Assembly (NCBI RefSeq): GCF_016807185.1
Contig: NZ_JAEVYN010000002.1
Coordinates: 124,001-188,000, forward strand
Direction of reading: 5' to 3'
Origin: Leptolyngbya sp. Cla-17
Lineage (GTDB): Bacteria; Cyanobacteriota; Cyanobacteriia; Leptolyngbyales; Leptolyngbyaceae
Length of the DNA stretch: 64,000 nucleotides
Under the pieces are notes generated by a model. It did not search any database. It saw only the letters and a program-made list of their open reading frames with translations, and had not been told where the DNA came from. The position numbers and the translations under genes were made by a program. Positions 23,303 through 31,787 of this stretch are shown piece by piece. Position 1 is the stretch's first letter, and each line of letters begins with the position of its first letter.

Positions 23303-24546
23303 AAACCAAACCCATTAAAAAGCCTTTTTTCCCCGTTGCCTTGTCTTTAGTGGCTGCGATCGCCACCTGCTCAACTGCGATCGCGGCTGAAACGCCATCA
23401 GTCGAACTATCAGCCGACCAAAATCCAGTGACGATGGCGCAAGTGCCGATAGATGTCGCCTCAGCCGAGACAACTGCTGATAGTCCTGTTGATGTTGCCA
23501 GCACGATGCCCGTAGAGGTTTCCAGTGCCGTGCCTGTAGAAGTCGCCAGCAACATGCCAGTGGCAGCGCAAGTAGCAGAATCCCAAACCGTTGCAGAATC
23601 GCAAGCTGCGACAGAACCGCAAACCGTTGCTGTAAAGGAAGTGGCGGTCACCGGAGCAGAGTCGTCGGGGGCACTCAACTTTAATCCCCCCTCCGCAGAG
23701 GCGATCGCCGCAAAAGAGCAAGAGCCCACCACTGCTCAAATAGCAGATGCACCCACACCAATTGTAGAAACGGCTCCTTCTCAAGTTGCCCCCGATCCTC
23801 AAGGGGTTACCGAAAAAGCTGCGGTCAGTCCTAGTGGAGAGAAACTGTTTGAGGGTGGGTCGGAATCGCTAGTTGCCCGAACGGTCGGAGCCGCAGAGGG
23901 AACCCGCGCTGCCGATGGTGGCAAAACGAGCTTGTATGAAGGGCACATCGATCCGGGCAATGGCGTTTGGAACCGGGGCACTTTTTCCTATCAATTTGGC
24001 AATGAAGAAAATTTGACGGCAGATGAAGCCGATCGCCGCCAACTGGCGAAAATTCAGCGAATTCATGAATCGGTGATGTTACCCAAAGCGGCAGAAAAAG
24101 GTATCGCTCCACTCACCCTTGCTGAGGAGATCAATGGCATTGATTTAATCAACCAGGCTCCCTTGGCGGTGACTGAGGAAGGCGGCTATGTAGAGCGTTT
24201 AGCAGAAGCCAAAAAGAAGGGCTTGTCTGGAGATGAAGCTATTTTGGATGCGCGAGTCTGGGCGTTTTGGGATGCGGGCAAAGGAGGCTGGGATGCGCCC
24301 GGTCTCAGAGCTTACGACGATATGGGTAAAGAAGCCAGCATTCGCCACGACCAAGATCGGCGCATGGGCATGATTGATCAGGCGTTAGAAGCATACCAAC
24401 AGCAGCATGGCGAAATCGCCCAATCGATCCCCAGTGCTGACTCCACGAAACTGAGCCAAAACGCGATCGCGGGTGTGCCACCCTCGTCAAATAGTAATCT
24501 GCTGGCCCTTGTACGATTGCTTGCTTCTCAAGATTTGTCTCGGTAA
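23299..24546 (+). CDS. Hypothetical secreted protein with Ala/Val/Glu-rich repeat linker
   Basis: 415 residues. A signal peptide (FFPVALSLVAAIATCSTAIAA, cleavage after about residue 29) is followed by a low-complexity linker (about 50-180) with repeats such as PVDVAS, MPVEVSS, VPVEVAS and MPVAAQ. A conserved-looking C-terminal domain (about 205-375) begins YEGHIDPGNGVWNRGTFSYQ and is rich in aromatic and charged residues (ARVWAFWDAGKGGW). I do not recognise the domain. The linker suggests that the domain reaches across the periplasm or cell wall. Start and preceding stop overlap as ATGA. Confidence 0.78.
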   Translation: MKTKPIKKPFFPVALSLVAAIATCSTAIAAETPSVELSADQNPVTMAQVPIDVASAETTADSPVDVASTMPVEVSSAVPVEVASNMPVAAQVAESQTVAESQAATEPQTVAVKEVAVTGAESSGALNFNPPSAEAIAAKEQEPTTAQIADAPTPIVETAPSQVAPDPQGVTEKAAVSPSGEKLFEGGSESLVARTVGAAEGTRAADGGKTSLYEGHIDPGNGVWNRGTFSYQFGNEENLTADEADRRQLAKIQRIHESVMLPKAAEKGIAPLTLAEEINGIDLINQAPLAVTEEGGYVERLAEAKKKGLSGDEAILDARVWAFWDAGKGGWDAPGLRAYDDMGKEASIRHDQDRRMGMIDQALEAYQQQHGEIAQSIPSADSTKLSQNAIAGVPPSSNSNLLALVRLLASQDLSR

Positions 24547-24655
24547 GAATTTAAGACTTCTTTTACCATTTCTTAACGATGCAGACGGAACTCTCAGGTA
24601 CTCTGACAGAGGGATTACCTGTTGATAAAACCTTAAAAAGTGTTTTCCATTCCTC

Positions 24656-25339
24656 ATGCGACTGTTTGATTTTTTGGTGAAAGGTGGACCGATGATGGTT
24701 CCTATTGTGGGACTATCGGTATTGACGCTTGCCTGTGCATTAGAGCGGGGAGTATTTTGGTTTCGCTTGCTGCACCGCAATCAACGCACTGCGCGATCAA
24801 TATTGGAAGCCGCCCGCTATGATTTGAAAGATGCTACCGCGATCGCTGAAAAGTCATCTAACTTAGCCATCAGTCGCTTTTTATCCACTCCTCTACGGTT
24901 AACCAATCTCACCCCGGATACCTTTCACCTAGCCCTCCAAGCAGCAGCCGATCGCGAATTCGCCACAATGCACAAGGGTGATCGCTGGTTTGAAAGCCTT
25001 ATTGGGCTTGCCCCACTGTTAGGGGTATTAGGCACAGTGGCTCAATTAATGGCTATTTTTGCCAACGTCAAACCAAGTTCTGAGCAAGCGATCGATATCG
25101 CCAAAGCAACGAATGGAATTAGTGATGCGCTGATTCCATTTGCCAGTGGATTAGTGGTTGCCATCTTCGCGTTTATCGCTTATCGCATCCTGATATCCTT
25201 GCAGGCGCGACAAATGGATTACTTTTATAAGATTGGCAATGAATTAGAACTCATCTATCGCCAAGTTTGGCACGAACCTTCGCTGCGTTTAAGTTCGCGT
25301 TTGCCTGAAGACACTCCCATCGTTTCAATCGATAGCTAA
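24656..25339 (+). CDS. MotA/TolQ/ExbB proton channel family protein
   Basis: 227 residues with three hydrophobic segments: an N-terminal helix (MVPIVGLSVLTLACAL), a second around LIGLAPLLGVLGTVAQLMAIF with the family's GLxxxLGVLGTV signature, and a third (LIPFASGLVVAIFAFIAYRIL). ExbB/TolQ subunits form the pentameric channel that uses the proton gradient to energise outer-membrane transporters or envelope integrity. The usual partner ExbD/TolR is not encoded next to it. Its stop codon overlaps that of the convergent rlmN gene. Confidence 0.87.
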   Translation: MRLFDFLVKGGPMMVPIVGLSVLTLACALERGVFWFRLLHRNQRTARSILEAARYDLKDATAIAEKSSNLAISRFLSTPLRLTNLTPDTFHLALQAAADREFATMHKGDRWFESLIGLAPLLGVLGTVAQLMAIFANVKPSSEQAIDIAKATNGISDALIPFASGLVVAIFAFIAYRILISLQARQMDYFYKIGNELELIYRQVWHEPSLRLSSRLPEDTPIVSIDS

Positions 25340-26433
25340 GGTGTCAAAGCTGAAGCGCGGAGTTGCCCACAGGCCGCATCTGCTTCCAGTCCACGGGAGT
25401 ACCGCACGCTGACAGCGATATGGCGTTTTTTCAGTTCTGCTACAAATGCTTGCACTCGTTGAGGGGTGGGACGTTTATAGTCAACTTCTTGAATGGGATT
25501 GTAAGGGATGAGATTGACGTGGCTTTGAAATCCCCGAAGATGAGCCGCTAGTTCTTGGGCGTGTTCTGGGCGATCGTTGAGTTCTGCCAGCAAGATGTAT
25601 TCAAAGCTAACCCGTCGTCCTGTGAGCCGCACATAATCTCGGCATTCTGCCAGCAGATCCTTTAAGGCGTAGTGGTGCGCACTAGGAATTAGGGTTTCTC
25701 GTTGCGCCTGGTTGGATGCGTGTAAGCTGACGGCTAGAGTGACTTGCAATTGATGCTCGGCAAATCGTCTGACATGACCGGGAATGCCCACTGTGGAAAC
25801 GGTCATCAGCCGTTGCCCAATACCGACATCTTGATTGAGGCTGTGAATTGCGGCGACCACATTATCCGTGTTGAGCATCGGTTCCCCCATGCCCATAAAC
25901 ACAATATTACTGACGCGCTGTCCAAAGTCTTCTTGCACCGTCAATACCTGATCCACAATTTCGTGGGTTGCCAGGTTGCGAACAAAACCACCTTTTCCGG
26001 TGGCGCAAAAGTCGCATCCCATCGGGCATCCAACCTGGGAGGAGACGCAAACGGTGAGGCGATCGAGATCGTGATTATCCCCTTCTGCCTGCTTATTTTT
26101 CCAGTCGAAGGTGGGAATGCCAACCGCTTCAATGATGTGTCCATCGGCTAAGCGCAGCAGAAATTTGACGGTGCCATCGGGTGCAACGGAGCGGAAGTGA
26201 ATCTGAGATCGCCCAATCTCCACCGCTTCCATCTCTGTTCGCCACTGCTTAGGGAAAACGGTGATATCTGTTAGCGATCGCGCTCCTTTTTCATAAATCC
26301 ACTGGTGCAGTTGCTTCCCTCGATAGCTCGGCTGCCCCTGTGCCTGCACCCAGGCGGTCAGGTCTGTTAACGATTGACCGAGTAGGGGAACTGATAATTG
26401 GGTTGATGAAGCAAGCGTGGAAGGTGAAGACAT
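25336..26433 (-). CDS. rlmN: 23S rRNA (adenine(2503)-C(2))-methyltransferase RlmN
   Basis: Radical SAM methyltransferase for A2503 of 23S rRNA and A37 of some tRNAs. The cluster-binding CxxxCxxC is in QVGCPMGCDFCATGKGG; VFMGMGEPMLN and ALKDLLAEC are family signatures, and the second catalytic Cys lies in DAACGQL near the end. I favour ATG 26433 (MSSPSTLASS) over one 30 bases upstream. Length is about 365 residues, as expected. Convergent with the ExbB gene with overlapping stops (CTAA). Confidence 0.93.
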   Translation of the reverse strand: MSSPSTLASSTQLSVPLLGQSLTDLTAWVQAQGQPSYRGKQLHQWIYEKGARSLTDITVFPKQWRTEMEAVEIGRSQIHFRSVAPDGTVKFLLRLADGHIIEAVGIPTFDWKNKQAEGDNHDLDRLTVCVSSQVGCPMGCDFCATGKGGFVRNLATHEIVDQVLTVQEDFGQRVSNIVFMGMGEPMLNTDNVVAAIHSLNQDVGIGQRLMTVSTVGIPGHVRRFAEHQLQVTLAVSLHASNQAQRETLIPSAHHYALKDLLAECRDYVRLTGRRVSFEYILLAELNDRPEHAQELAAHLRGFQSHVNLIPYNPIQEVDYKRPTPQRVQAFVAELKKRHIAVSVRYSRGLEADAACGQLRASALTP

Positions 26434-26484
26434 GGACGTTGGCGATCGCTCGAATGGCAGCAATCTCTATCTTAAAGCGTCTGA

Positions 26485-27477
26485 CTAAATATCTGCGTCG
26501 CCTTCAAACAGCGTTTTCAACGGTAAGGCATTCAAGTGATGGGTTTCTGACAGGTAGCGAGCCAGCACATCACTTTGACCATGGGTCACGTAGATAGTTT
26601 TTGCGCCTGTTTGCAAGACTGTATTCACCAGACCGTTCCAGTCAGCGTGATCGGATAAGACGAAACCGCGTTCATACCCTCGGCGACGACGGGCACCCCG
26701 AACCGCCATCCAGCCAGAGGCAAAAGCGGTTTGGGGCTGCTGAAAGCGTTTCATCCACGTCGATCTATGACCAGAGGGCGGTGCCAAGACGAGATCGCCC
26801 TTGAATTTGTAGTCGCGCGGCATTTCGGAGACGGGAATGGTCGGCACCATTTCTACGCCCATCTGCCGATAGATTTCAGTTAGCACATGAACGGCTCCAT
26901 GCACATAAACGGGCTGATCGGTGAATTTTCGTAGCTCTGCCAACACTCGTTGGGCTTTGCCAAATGAGTAGCAAAACAAGAGAGTTGGGCGATCGCGATC
27001 GCTGATCCACCAGTCATAGACTTGGCGACAGGTTTCCTCACCTGTGTTCCACCGATAAATCGGTAGCCCAAAGGTAGCTTCGGTAATGAAGGTATCGCAG
27101 GGAACCACCTCAAACGCAGTACAGGTCGGATCGGCGCAGCGTTTATAATCCCCGGATATCACCCAGACTTCATCTTTATGCTCCACCCGAATTTGGGCAG
27201 AGCCTAGCACATGTCCCGCGGCATGAAAGGAGACCCAGGTATTTCCTAGCTTGACGCGATCTCCATATTTCACACCTTGCAAATTAGTCTGTTCGCCTAA
27301 CCGCTTTTTCAAAATGCCTTCCGAAATTTGGGTGGCAAAGTACTGATTGGAACCCGAACGAGCATGATCCGAGTGGGCGTGGGTAATCAGCGCGGTGTCT
27401 ACAGGTCGCCAAGGGTCAATAAAGAAGCCACCCTGTTCGCAATAGAGCCCTTCTGGCAAAACGGTGATGAGGGACAT
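26485..27477 (-). CDS. Ligase-associated DNA exonuclease-type MBL-fold nuclease
   Basis: 330 residues of the MBL/beta-CASP-like nuclease group annotated as ligase-associated DNA exonuclease. Metal ligands are visible in THAHSDHARSG (HxHxDH), FHAAGHVLGSAQ, ISGDYKRC and the late FVLSDHADWNG. In many bacteria these genes lie beside an ATP-dependent DNA ligase and an Lhr-like helicase; here neither is adjacent. The start codon at 27477 sits inside a 28-bp tandem duplication, so a second out-of-frame ATG lies just upstream. No clear ribosome site precedes either. Confidence 0.88.
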   Translation of the reverse strand: MSLITVLPEGLYCEQGGFFIDPWRPVDTALITHAHSDHARSGSNQYFATQISEGILKKRLGEQTNLQGVKYGDRVKLGNTWVSFHAAGHVLGSAQIRVEHKDEVWVISGDYKRCADPTCTAFEVVPCDTFITEATFGLPIYRWNTGEETCRQVYDWWISDRDRPTLLFCYSFGKAQRVLAELRKFTDQPVYVHGAVHVLTEIYRQMGVEMVPTIPVSEMPRDYKFKGDLVLAPPSGHRSTWMKRFQQPQTAFASGWMAVRGARRRRGYERGFVLSDHADWNGLVNTVLQTGAKTIYVTHGQSDVLARYLSETHHLNALPLKTLFEGDADI

Positions 27478-27528
27478 AGAGGCAGGGACTACAGATCAGG
27501 GACATAGAGGCAGGGACTACAGATCAGG
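27473..27528. repeat. Perfect 28-bp tandem duplication over a start codon
   Basis: GACATAGAGGCAGGGACTAC followed by AGATCAGG occurs twice without a mismatch (27473-27500 and 27501-27528). The first copy contains the CAT that is the start codon of the minus-strand exonuclease gene. The duplication separates that gene from its original upstream region. Confidence 0.95.
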
Positions 27529-27547
27529 TTTAAAGAGAAAAAAGGGT

Positions 27548-28417
27548 TTAGGTGGGAAGGAGAGGCAAAAGGAGCGTAACGAAGTAGTAGACCAAGGGTG
27601 CGGTAAAAACGTAGCTATCGGCGCGATCGAGAATGCCGCCATGTCCTGGAATCAGTTGTCCCGAGTCTTTGACTCCGGCATCCCGTTTCATCATCGATTC
27701 GGTCAAGTCGCCTAGCAAGCTAGCAATCCCGATCAACAAGCCGAGGGCTGCCCCAGTGATGGGCCAGCCTGACCAGCCCAGATACCAGGAACCCGCAATC
27801 GCAACGGCAACACTGCCAGCAACGCCAAACACTGCACCCTCCACGGTTTTTTTGGGACTAATATCAGACAGGCGAGTGCGCCCAAATGCTTTGCCAAAAA
27901 TATAAGCGCCAATGTCAGCAGCCCAGATGCAGATGAATGCCAATAAGGTGCAGGTTAGCCCTTGGGGCAGGGCGTGTAGATTTGTCCAATCGTTTGTCCA
28001 AAAGCCATCTAGGGGAAGGTTGCTTGCCTGCACTTGTCCGAGCGATCGCAACCGCACCCAATAGCTGGGCAAATACCCACCATAAAACAAGCCCATAATT
28101 GAGGCGGAAATATCGGCGATCGTGGCAAACTTAGGCTGAAACAGCAGGTAGAAACAGATAAATGTGCCTGCCACCGGAAACACTGCATCGGCAACGGTGG
28201 GCGAAAGATTGGAAATAACGAGCAGCGCTTGACTGACGACCAGCGTTGTTTTTGCAGCCGGAATGATGCCTTTTGCACGAGTAAGCTGAAAATATTCAAG
28301 CTGTCCCAAGTAGATGATGATGCCAAAACCCAGGGTGAAATACCAACCTCCCAGCAAAATCATTCCAAGCGCGATCGCAATTGCGATCGCTCCACTCACA
28401 ATACGAGACCATGGCAT
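27548..28417 (-). CDS. cdsA: Phosphatidate cytidylyltransferase
   Basis: Integral membrane enzyme that makes CDP-diacylglycerol from phosphatidic acid and CTP for phospholipid synthesis. It has about eight hydrophobic helices and the C-terminal CDS signature SLLGDLTESMMKRDAGVKDSG followed by PGHGGILDRADS. I prefer the start MPWSRIVSG at 28417; an upstream ATG would add 15 polar residues. Length is about 289, normal for the family. It is 71 bp upstream of the exonuclease gene on the same strand. Confidence 0.93.
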   Translation of the reverse strand: MPWSRIVSGAIAIAIALGMILLGGWYFTLGFGIIIYLGQLEYFQLTRAKGIIPAAKTTLVVSQALLVISNLSPTVADAVFPVAGTFICFYLLFQPKFATIADISASIMGLFYGGYLPSYWVRLRSLGQVQASNLPLDGFWTNDWTNLHALPQGLTCTLLAFICIWAADIGAYIFGKAFGRTRLSDISPKKTVEGAVFGVAGSVAVAIAGSWYLGWSGWPITGAALGLLIGIASLLGDLTESMMKRDAGVKDSGQLIPGHGGILDRADSYVFTAPLVYYFVTLLLPLLPT

Positions 28418-28621
28418 AGAAATTGTTGGGGATGAAGAAGACCCAGACACAGGTTTTAGCAAGATTAACTAAGAGTTAAGAAAGATTAAAAGCTTTTGAA
28501 ACACTCTAACCGATTTAGTTTTACCTAAATTGGGCAGCACTTCAAAAAATCAACCAAATACTCTTAAATTAACGAATTTAACCGGAAAAAAGAGAAAGGA
28601 CGTTTTGAGTTTTGATGCTGC

Positions 28622-29221
28622 TTACAGTTTTTCCCCGCTGAGTACAAAAATTGGATCAGTTGCCGTAAAAACCTGGCTAATTCCGCGCTTTTCTAATCGG
28701 TTCACCGCTAGCTGCACCACCTCCACATTGCGAACCTGTAGCTCAGCAAAGCTTTCTGATACCTGATACAACCCTTCTAGACTAGCGGCGGTGGCAACCA
28801 CTCGCCCGCTAACTGGTAGGTGCTGCCAGACTTCCAGCAGAATTGCTTTAATTGAACGCCCACCCCCAATGCAGACTCGCTGGGGCGATCGCGCCAAATC
28901 TTTAAGGCAGTCTGGGGCAATCCCTTCAATCACCTCAACGTTGGTGACTCCAAAGCGATCGCAGTTGCGTCGAATTAAGCTGGCAACGTCTTCATCTCGC
29001 TCGATCGCAATCACCTGCCCTTGGGCGCAGAGCAATCCCGCTTCTACTGAAATGGTGCCTGTGCCTGCGCCAATATCCCACAGCACCGAATTTGACTCTA
29101 ATCGCAAATAAGATAGAAGCAACAGTCGAATTTCGCGGGGAGTCATGGGAATCCCAGGCAGACGCTCAAACATCTCATCTGGAATTCCTGGAGTAACATA
29201 AGACCATGAGTAGGAAAGCAT
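28622..29221 (-). CDS. cbiT: Precorrin-6Y C15-methyltransferase (decarboxylating) CbiT
   Basis: 199-residue class I SAM methyltransferase of cobalamin (B12) biosynthesis. The start SWSYVTPGIPDEMFERLPG and PMTPREIRLLLLSYL are characteristic of CbiT. The SAM loop is WDIGAGTGTISVEAG, with acidic IAIERDEDV after the second strand. In some organisms CbiT is fused to CbiE as CobL; here it is free-standing and no other cobalamin gene is adjacent. Confidence 0.9.
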   Translation of the reverse strand: MLSYSWSYVTPGIPDEMFERLPGIPMTPREIRLLLLSYLRLESNSVLWDIGAGTGTISVEAGLLCAQGQVIAIERDEDVASLIRRNCDRFGVTNVEVIEGIAPDCLKDLARSPQRVCIGGGRSIKAILLEVWQHLPVSGRVVATAASLEGLYQVSESFAELQVRNVEVVQLAVNRLEKRGISQVFTATDPIFVLSGEKL

Positions 29222-29401
29222 GAGAGAAGGTTACGGGGGGTAAGTAGGCTACAAACTAAAGCTGGCTGACTTAACTTCTTACACCTTACACTCACCTCTT
29301 CAAACAAGGATGTCTCACTCATTCAAATGAAGATCCGGGCGATCGCCATTTGGCTGTGAATAGTAAAATACTTTCGTTCAATTTGCCATCTCATCTAAAT
29401 A

Positions 29402-29818
29402 ATGCTTTTAGACGCTAAACACGTGTTGATTGTTGTAGACGATCAGGGACGCAAAGAACACATTCTGGATGCGCCCATGTATTCGATTGGCAGAGATCCG
29501 AACTGTGATATTCGCCTGGTTTCGCAGTTTGTTTCGCGCCGTCATGCAACGTTGGTGCAGCTTCCTGGCGATGAAGGAGAGTATCATTATCGGATCGTGG
29601 ATGGCGCTCCAAAGGGAAAACCGAGTTCTAACGGATTGCTGGTGAATGGGCGGAAAGTGCAAGCCTGCGACCTCAACGATCATGATGAGATTATGTTTGG
29701 TCCCAAGATTCACGCGACTTATCAGCTACAGACGCAAGCAGCGGAACAGACACGACCCCAAAATTTTGATGAAACCATGATCCCCCTGGATGACTGGGAC
29801 AGTAGCTCAAGAGCCTAG
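29402..29818 (+). CDS. FHA-domain protein
   Basis: 138 residues, essentially one forkhead-associated domain that binds phosphothreonine peptides. Key residues are present: YSIGRDPNCDI (Gly-Arg), FVSRRHATL (Ser-x-x-His) and SSNGLLVNG (Asn). A short acidic tail containing a possible phospho-threonine site (NFDETMIPLDDW) could be recognised by an FHA domain of another protein. The partner kinase is not next to it; a Ser/Thr kinase gene lies at 8371. Its stop overlaps the stop of the convergent gene (CTAG). Confidence 0.9.
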   Translation: MLLDAKHVLIVVDDQGRKEHILDAPMYSIGRDPNCDIRLVSQFVSRRHATLVQLPGDEGEYHYRIVDGAPKGKPSSNGLLVNGRKVQACDLNDHDEIMFGPKIHATYQLQTQAAEQTRPQNFDETMIPLDDWDSSSRA

Positions 29819-31296
29819 GCTTTAACTACCTTTAAAGTGACAAAGCTGGCATCCGAGCAGCCGCTGAGAATACCGCCAGATGCAAGGATCTTTTGCAAGT
29901 AAGCGATCGCAGTTTCTGTCACAACTTCTCCAGGAATGAGCACCGGGATGCCCGGTGGATAGGGACACACTAATTCAGCGCTAATGCGGTGGTTGGCATC
30001 GGCGATTGCCACAGTTTCAGTGGCAGCAAAAAAAGCTTCGCGGGGAGAAAGGGAAGGTAAGGAACAGGGAATAGGGGAAAGGAATCTTGCACTCCGCACT
30101 CCGCACTCTGCACTCTGCACTCTGCACTCCTGTGCTAGCTGTTTAAAAGCGCTGACGAGCTGATTCATATCTGCCGTTGTGTTGCCCAAGCTGATGATGA
30201 AGGTGAGGTGTTGCAGAGAGGGAAACTCGGCGGTTACGCTCAGTTTTGTGTTGAGAATGTCGTCGGCAGTGAAACCATCAATGCCCAAACCAGAAACGGT
30301 GACGGTGAGGCGAGTGGCATCAAAATCAACAAATCCGGGTGTGGTGGCGTGGTGATGGCTCAACGTGGCGAGTTTGGGAATCTGGCTAATCTGCGATCGC
30401 GCTTTTTCCGCCAAGTGTAAGGTGTGGGTCATCAGCGCCTCTCCCTGAGTTGCCATTTGCCAACGCGCCGCATCCAGAGAAGCCAATAGTAAATAGTTGG
30501 GACTGGTGGATTGCACCAGGGCGAGGGATTTGGAGAGGCGATCGCGATCAACTAAATCGCCTTGAACATGCACCATTGCCGCTTGAGTCAAGGCAGACAG
30601 AGTTTTGTGAGTAGACTGCACCGCGACGTCGGCACCTGCTTTTAAGGCTGATCTGGGTAAATCGGCATGGAAGGCAAAGTGGGCACCGTGGGCTTCATCG
30701 ACGATTAGGGGAATGCCGTGGTGATGGGCAACTTGGGCGATCGCGCTCACATCGCCACAGGCACCATAGTAAGTCGGCGACACCATCAGCACTGCTTTGG
30801 CGGTGGGATGGTTGGCTAAGGCCGTTGTCACTGCTGCTGGAGTAATGCTGTGAGCGATATCCAGCGCTGGATCGTAATCTGGATTGATAAACACAGGCAC
30901 CGCACCCGACAAAATCAGCCCCGAAATAGCAGACTGATGCACCGTGCGCGGCAAGAGGAGAATATCTCCCGGATTGCAGGTCGCCAGAATTGCCGCAATC
31001 ACGCCGCTAGTGGAACCATTTGCCAAAAACCAGGTGCGATCGGCTCCAAATGCCGCTGCCGCGAGTTCTTGCGCTGCCAAGATTACGCTTTCGGGCGCAA
31101 ATAAATTATCTAGTTCGGGTAGTTCTGGCAAATCTGCCCGAAAAACTTGTTCTCCTAATAAATCTTTTAAGGGCGACGCAACACCCTGTCCGCGCTTATG
31201 TCCGGGTGTATAAAACGGGGCGTGGAGACGATTGGCGCAGTGGCGTAGTGCCTCAACCAACGGCAGCTCTGCTTGAGAGTGAAACTGACTACTCAT
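29815..31296 (-). CDS. Orn/Lys/Arg decarboxylase family PLP enzyme
   Basis: 493-residue fold-type I PLP enzyme of the Orn/Lys/Arg decarboxylase family (cyanobacterial lysine- or arginine-decarboxylase-like). Signatures: FYTPGHKRG near residue 27, FLANGSTSGVIAA, VDEAHGAHFAFH with the cofactor-binding Asp, and the Schiff-base Lys in STHKTLSALTQ. The C-terminal domain follows, with VCPYPPGIPVLIPGE. Between these parts lies an insertion (about residues 387-418) made of ECRVQSAECGVRSA and a Ser/Pro-rich stretch, encoded by an STRR heptamer array. It keeps the frame and so probably a functional enzyme. The substrate cannot be fixed by eye. Confidence 0.87.
   Translation of the reverse strand: MSSQFHSQAELPLVEALRHCANRLHAPFYTPGHKRGQGVASPLKDLLGEQVFRADLPELPELDNLFAPESVILAAQELAAAAFGADRTWFLANGSTSGVIAAILATCNPGDILLLPRTVHQSAISGLILSGAVPVFINPDYDPALDIAHSITPAAVTTALANHPTAKAVLMVSPTYYGACGDVSAIAQVAHHHGIPLIVDEAHGAHFAFHADLPRSALKAGADVAVQSTHKTLSALTQAAMVHVQGDLVDRDRLSKSLALVQSTSPNYLLLASLDAARWQMATQGEALMTHTLHLAEKARSQISQIPKLATLSHHHATTPGFVDFDATRLTVTVSGLGIDGFTADDILNTKLSVTAEFPSLQHLTFIISLGNTTADMNQLVSAFKQLAQECRVQSAECGVRSARFLSPIPCSLPSLSPREAFFAATETVAIADANHRISAELVCPYPPGIPVLIPGEVVTETAIAYLQKILASGGILSGCSDASFVTLKVVKA
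30089..30130. repeat. STRR-type heptamer array inside a coding sequence
   Basis: Six tandem copies of GCACTCY (CC, CC, CT, CT, CT, CC endings), 42 bp, a multiple of three. Short tandemly repeated heptamers are common between genes in cyanobacteria, but here the array lies in frame within the decarboxylase gene. Confidence 0.9.
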
Positions 31297-31358
31297 CGCG
31301 ATCGCCCATTGCTAAGACTGCCGCTAAACAAACTACGCGCCACAGATTCACAAGTCAA

Positions 31359-31625
31359 CTATTGCAAACTTGTTTCTTCCGGCGAGTTGTCTGGCATTGC
31401 CCCATCGCTAGCACTGTCTAACTCTGCGGCTTCTTCCGAATCATCCGATAATACTGGCTCACCCGGTTCAGAATTGTACAAATCCACCGCGTTGACATCC
31501 AATTTGCTGTAGGCGACCTGCACTGGGATGCTGTCGGGTTGAGCCATGGGCTGGGGCGCGATCGCCAGATTCACAGCCGCGACTAAACCGGCGCAAACTC
31601 CCGTTAATCTGAGGAAATAGAGCAT
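31359..31625 (-). CDS. Small putative secreted acidic protein
   Basis: 88 residues beginning with a hydrophobic signal-like stretch (LRLTGVCAGLVAAVNLAIAPQPMAQ), then a very acidic, Ser/Glu/Asp-rich tail with no predicted fold. GGAAAGGG lies 7-8 bases upstream of the ATG. No family recognised. It ends 62 bp upstream of the start of the decarboxylase gene on the same strand and might be co-transcribed with it. Confidence 0.6.
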   Translation of the reverse strand: MLYFLRLTGVCAGLVAAVNLAIAPQPMAQPDSIPVQVAYSKLDVNAVDLYNSEPGEPVLSDDSEEAAELDSASDGAMPDNSPEETSLQ

Positions 31626-31787
31626 CGAAAAACCCTTTCCGTAGACAATGCAAGCTAATTTAACTTTCGTTTAAGACGGAATAAGTTTATTTGTGACAAG
31701 AGTTTGTGTTTTTTCTGTTCTCCCACGCCTGTCACAAACCGATACAATTGAAGGCTGTTCTACTAGCGCGATCGCTTTAGGTGAGTT

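Noticed and set aside
30089..30130. Heptamer array considered as CRISPR or phase-variation tract
   Set aside because: Pure tandem heptamers typical of cyanobacterial STRR. The total length is a multiple of three, and a one-unit change (7 bp) would shift the frame, but nothing shows variation here.
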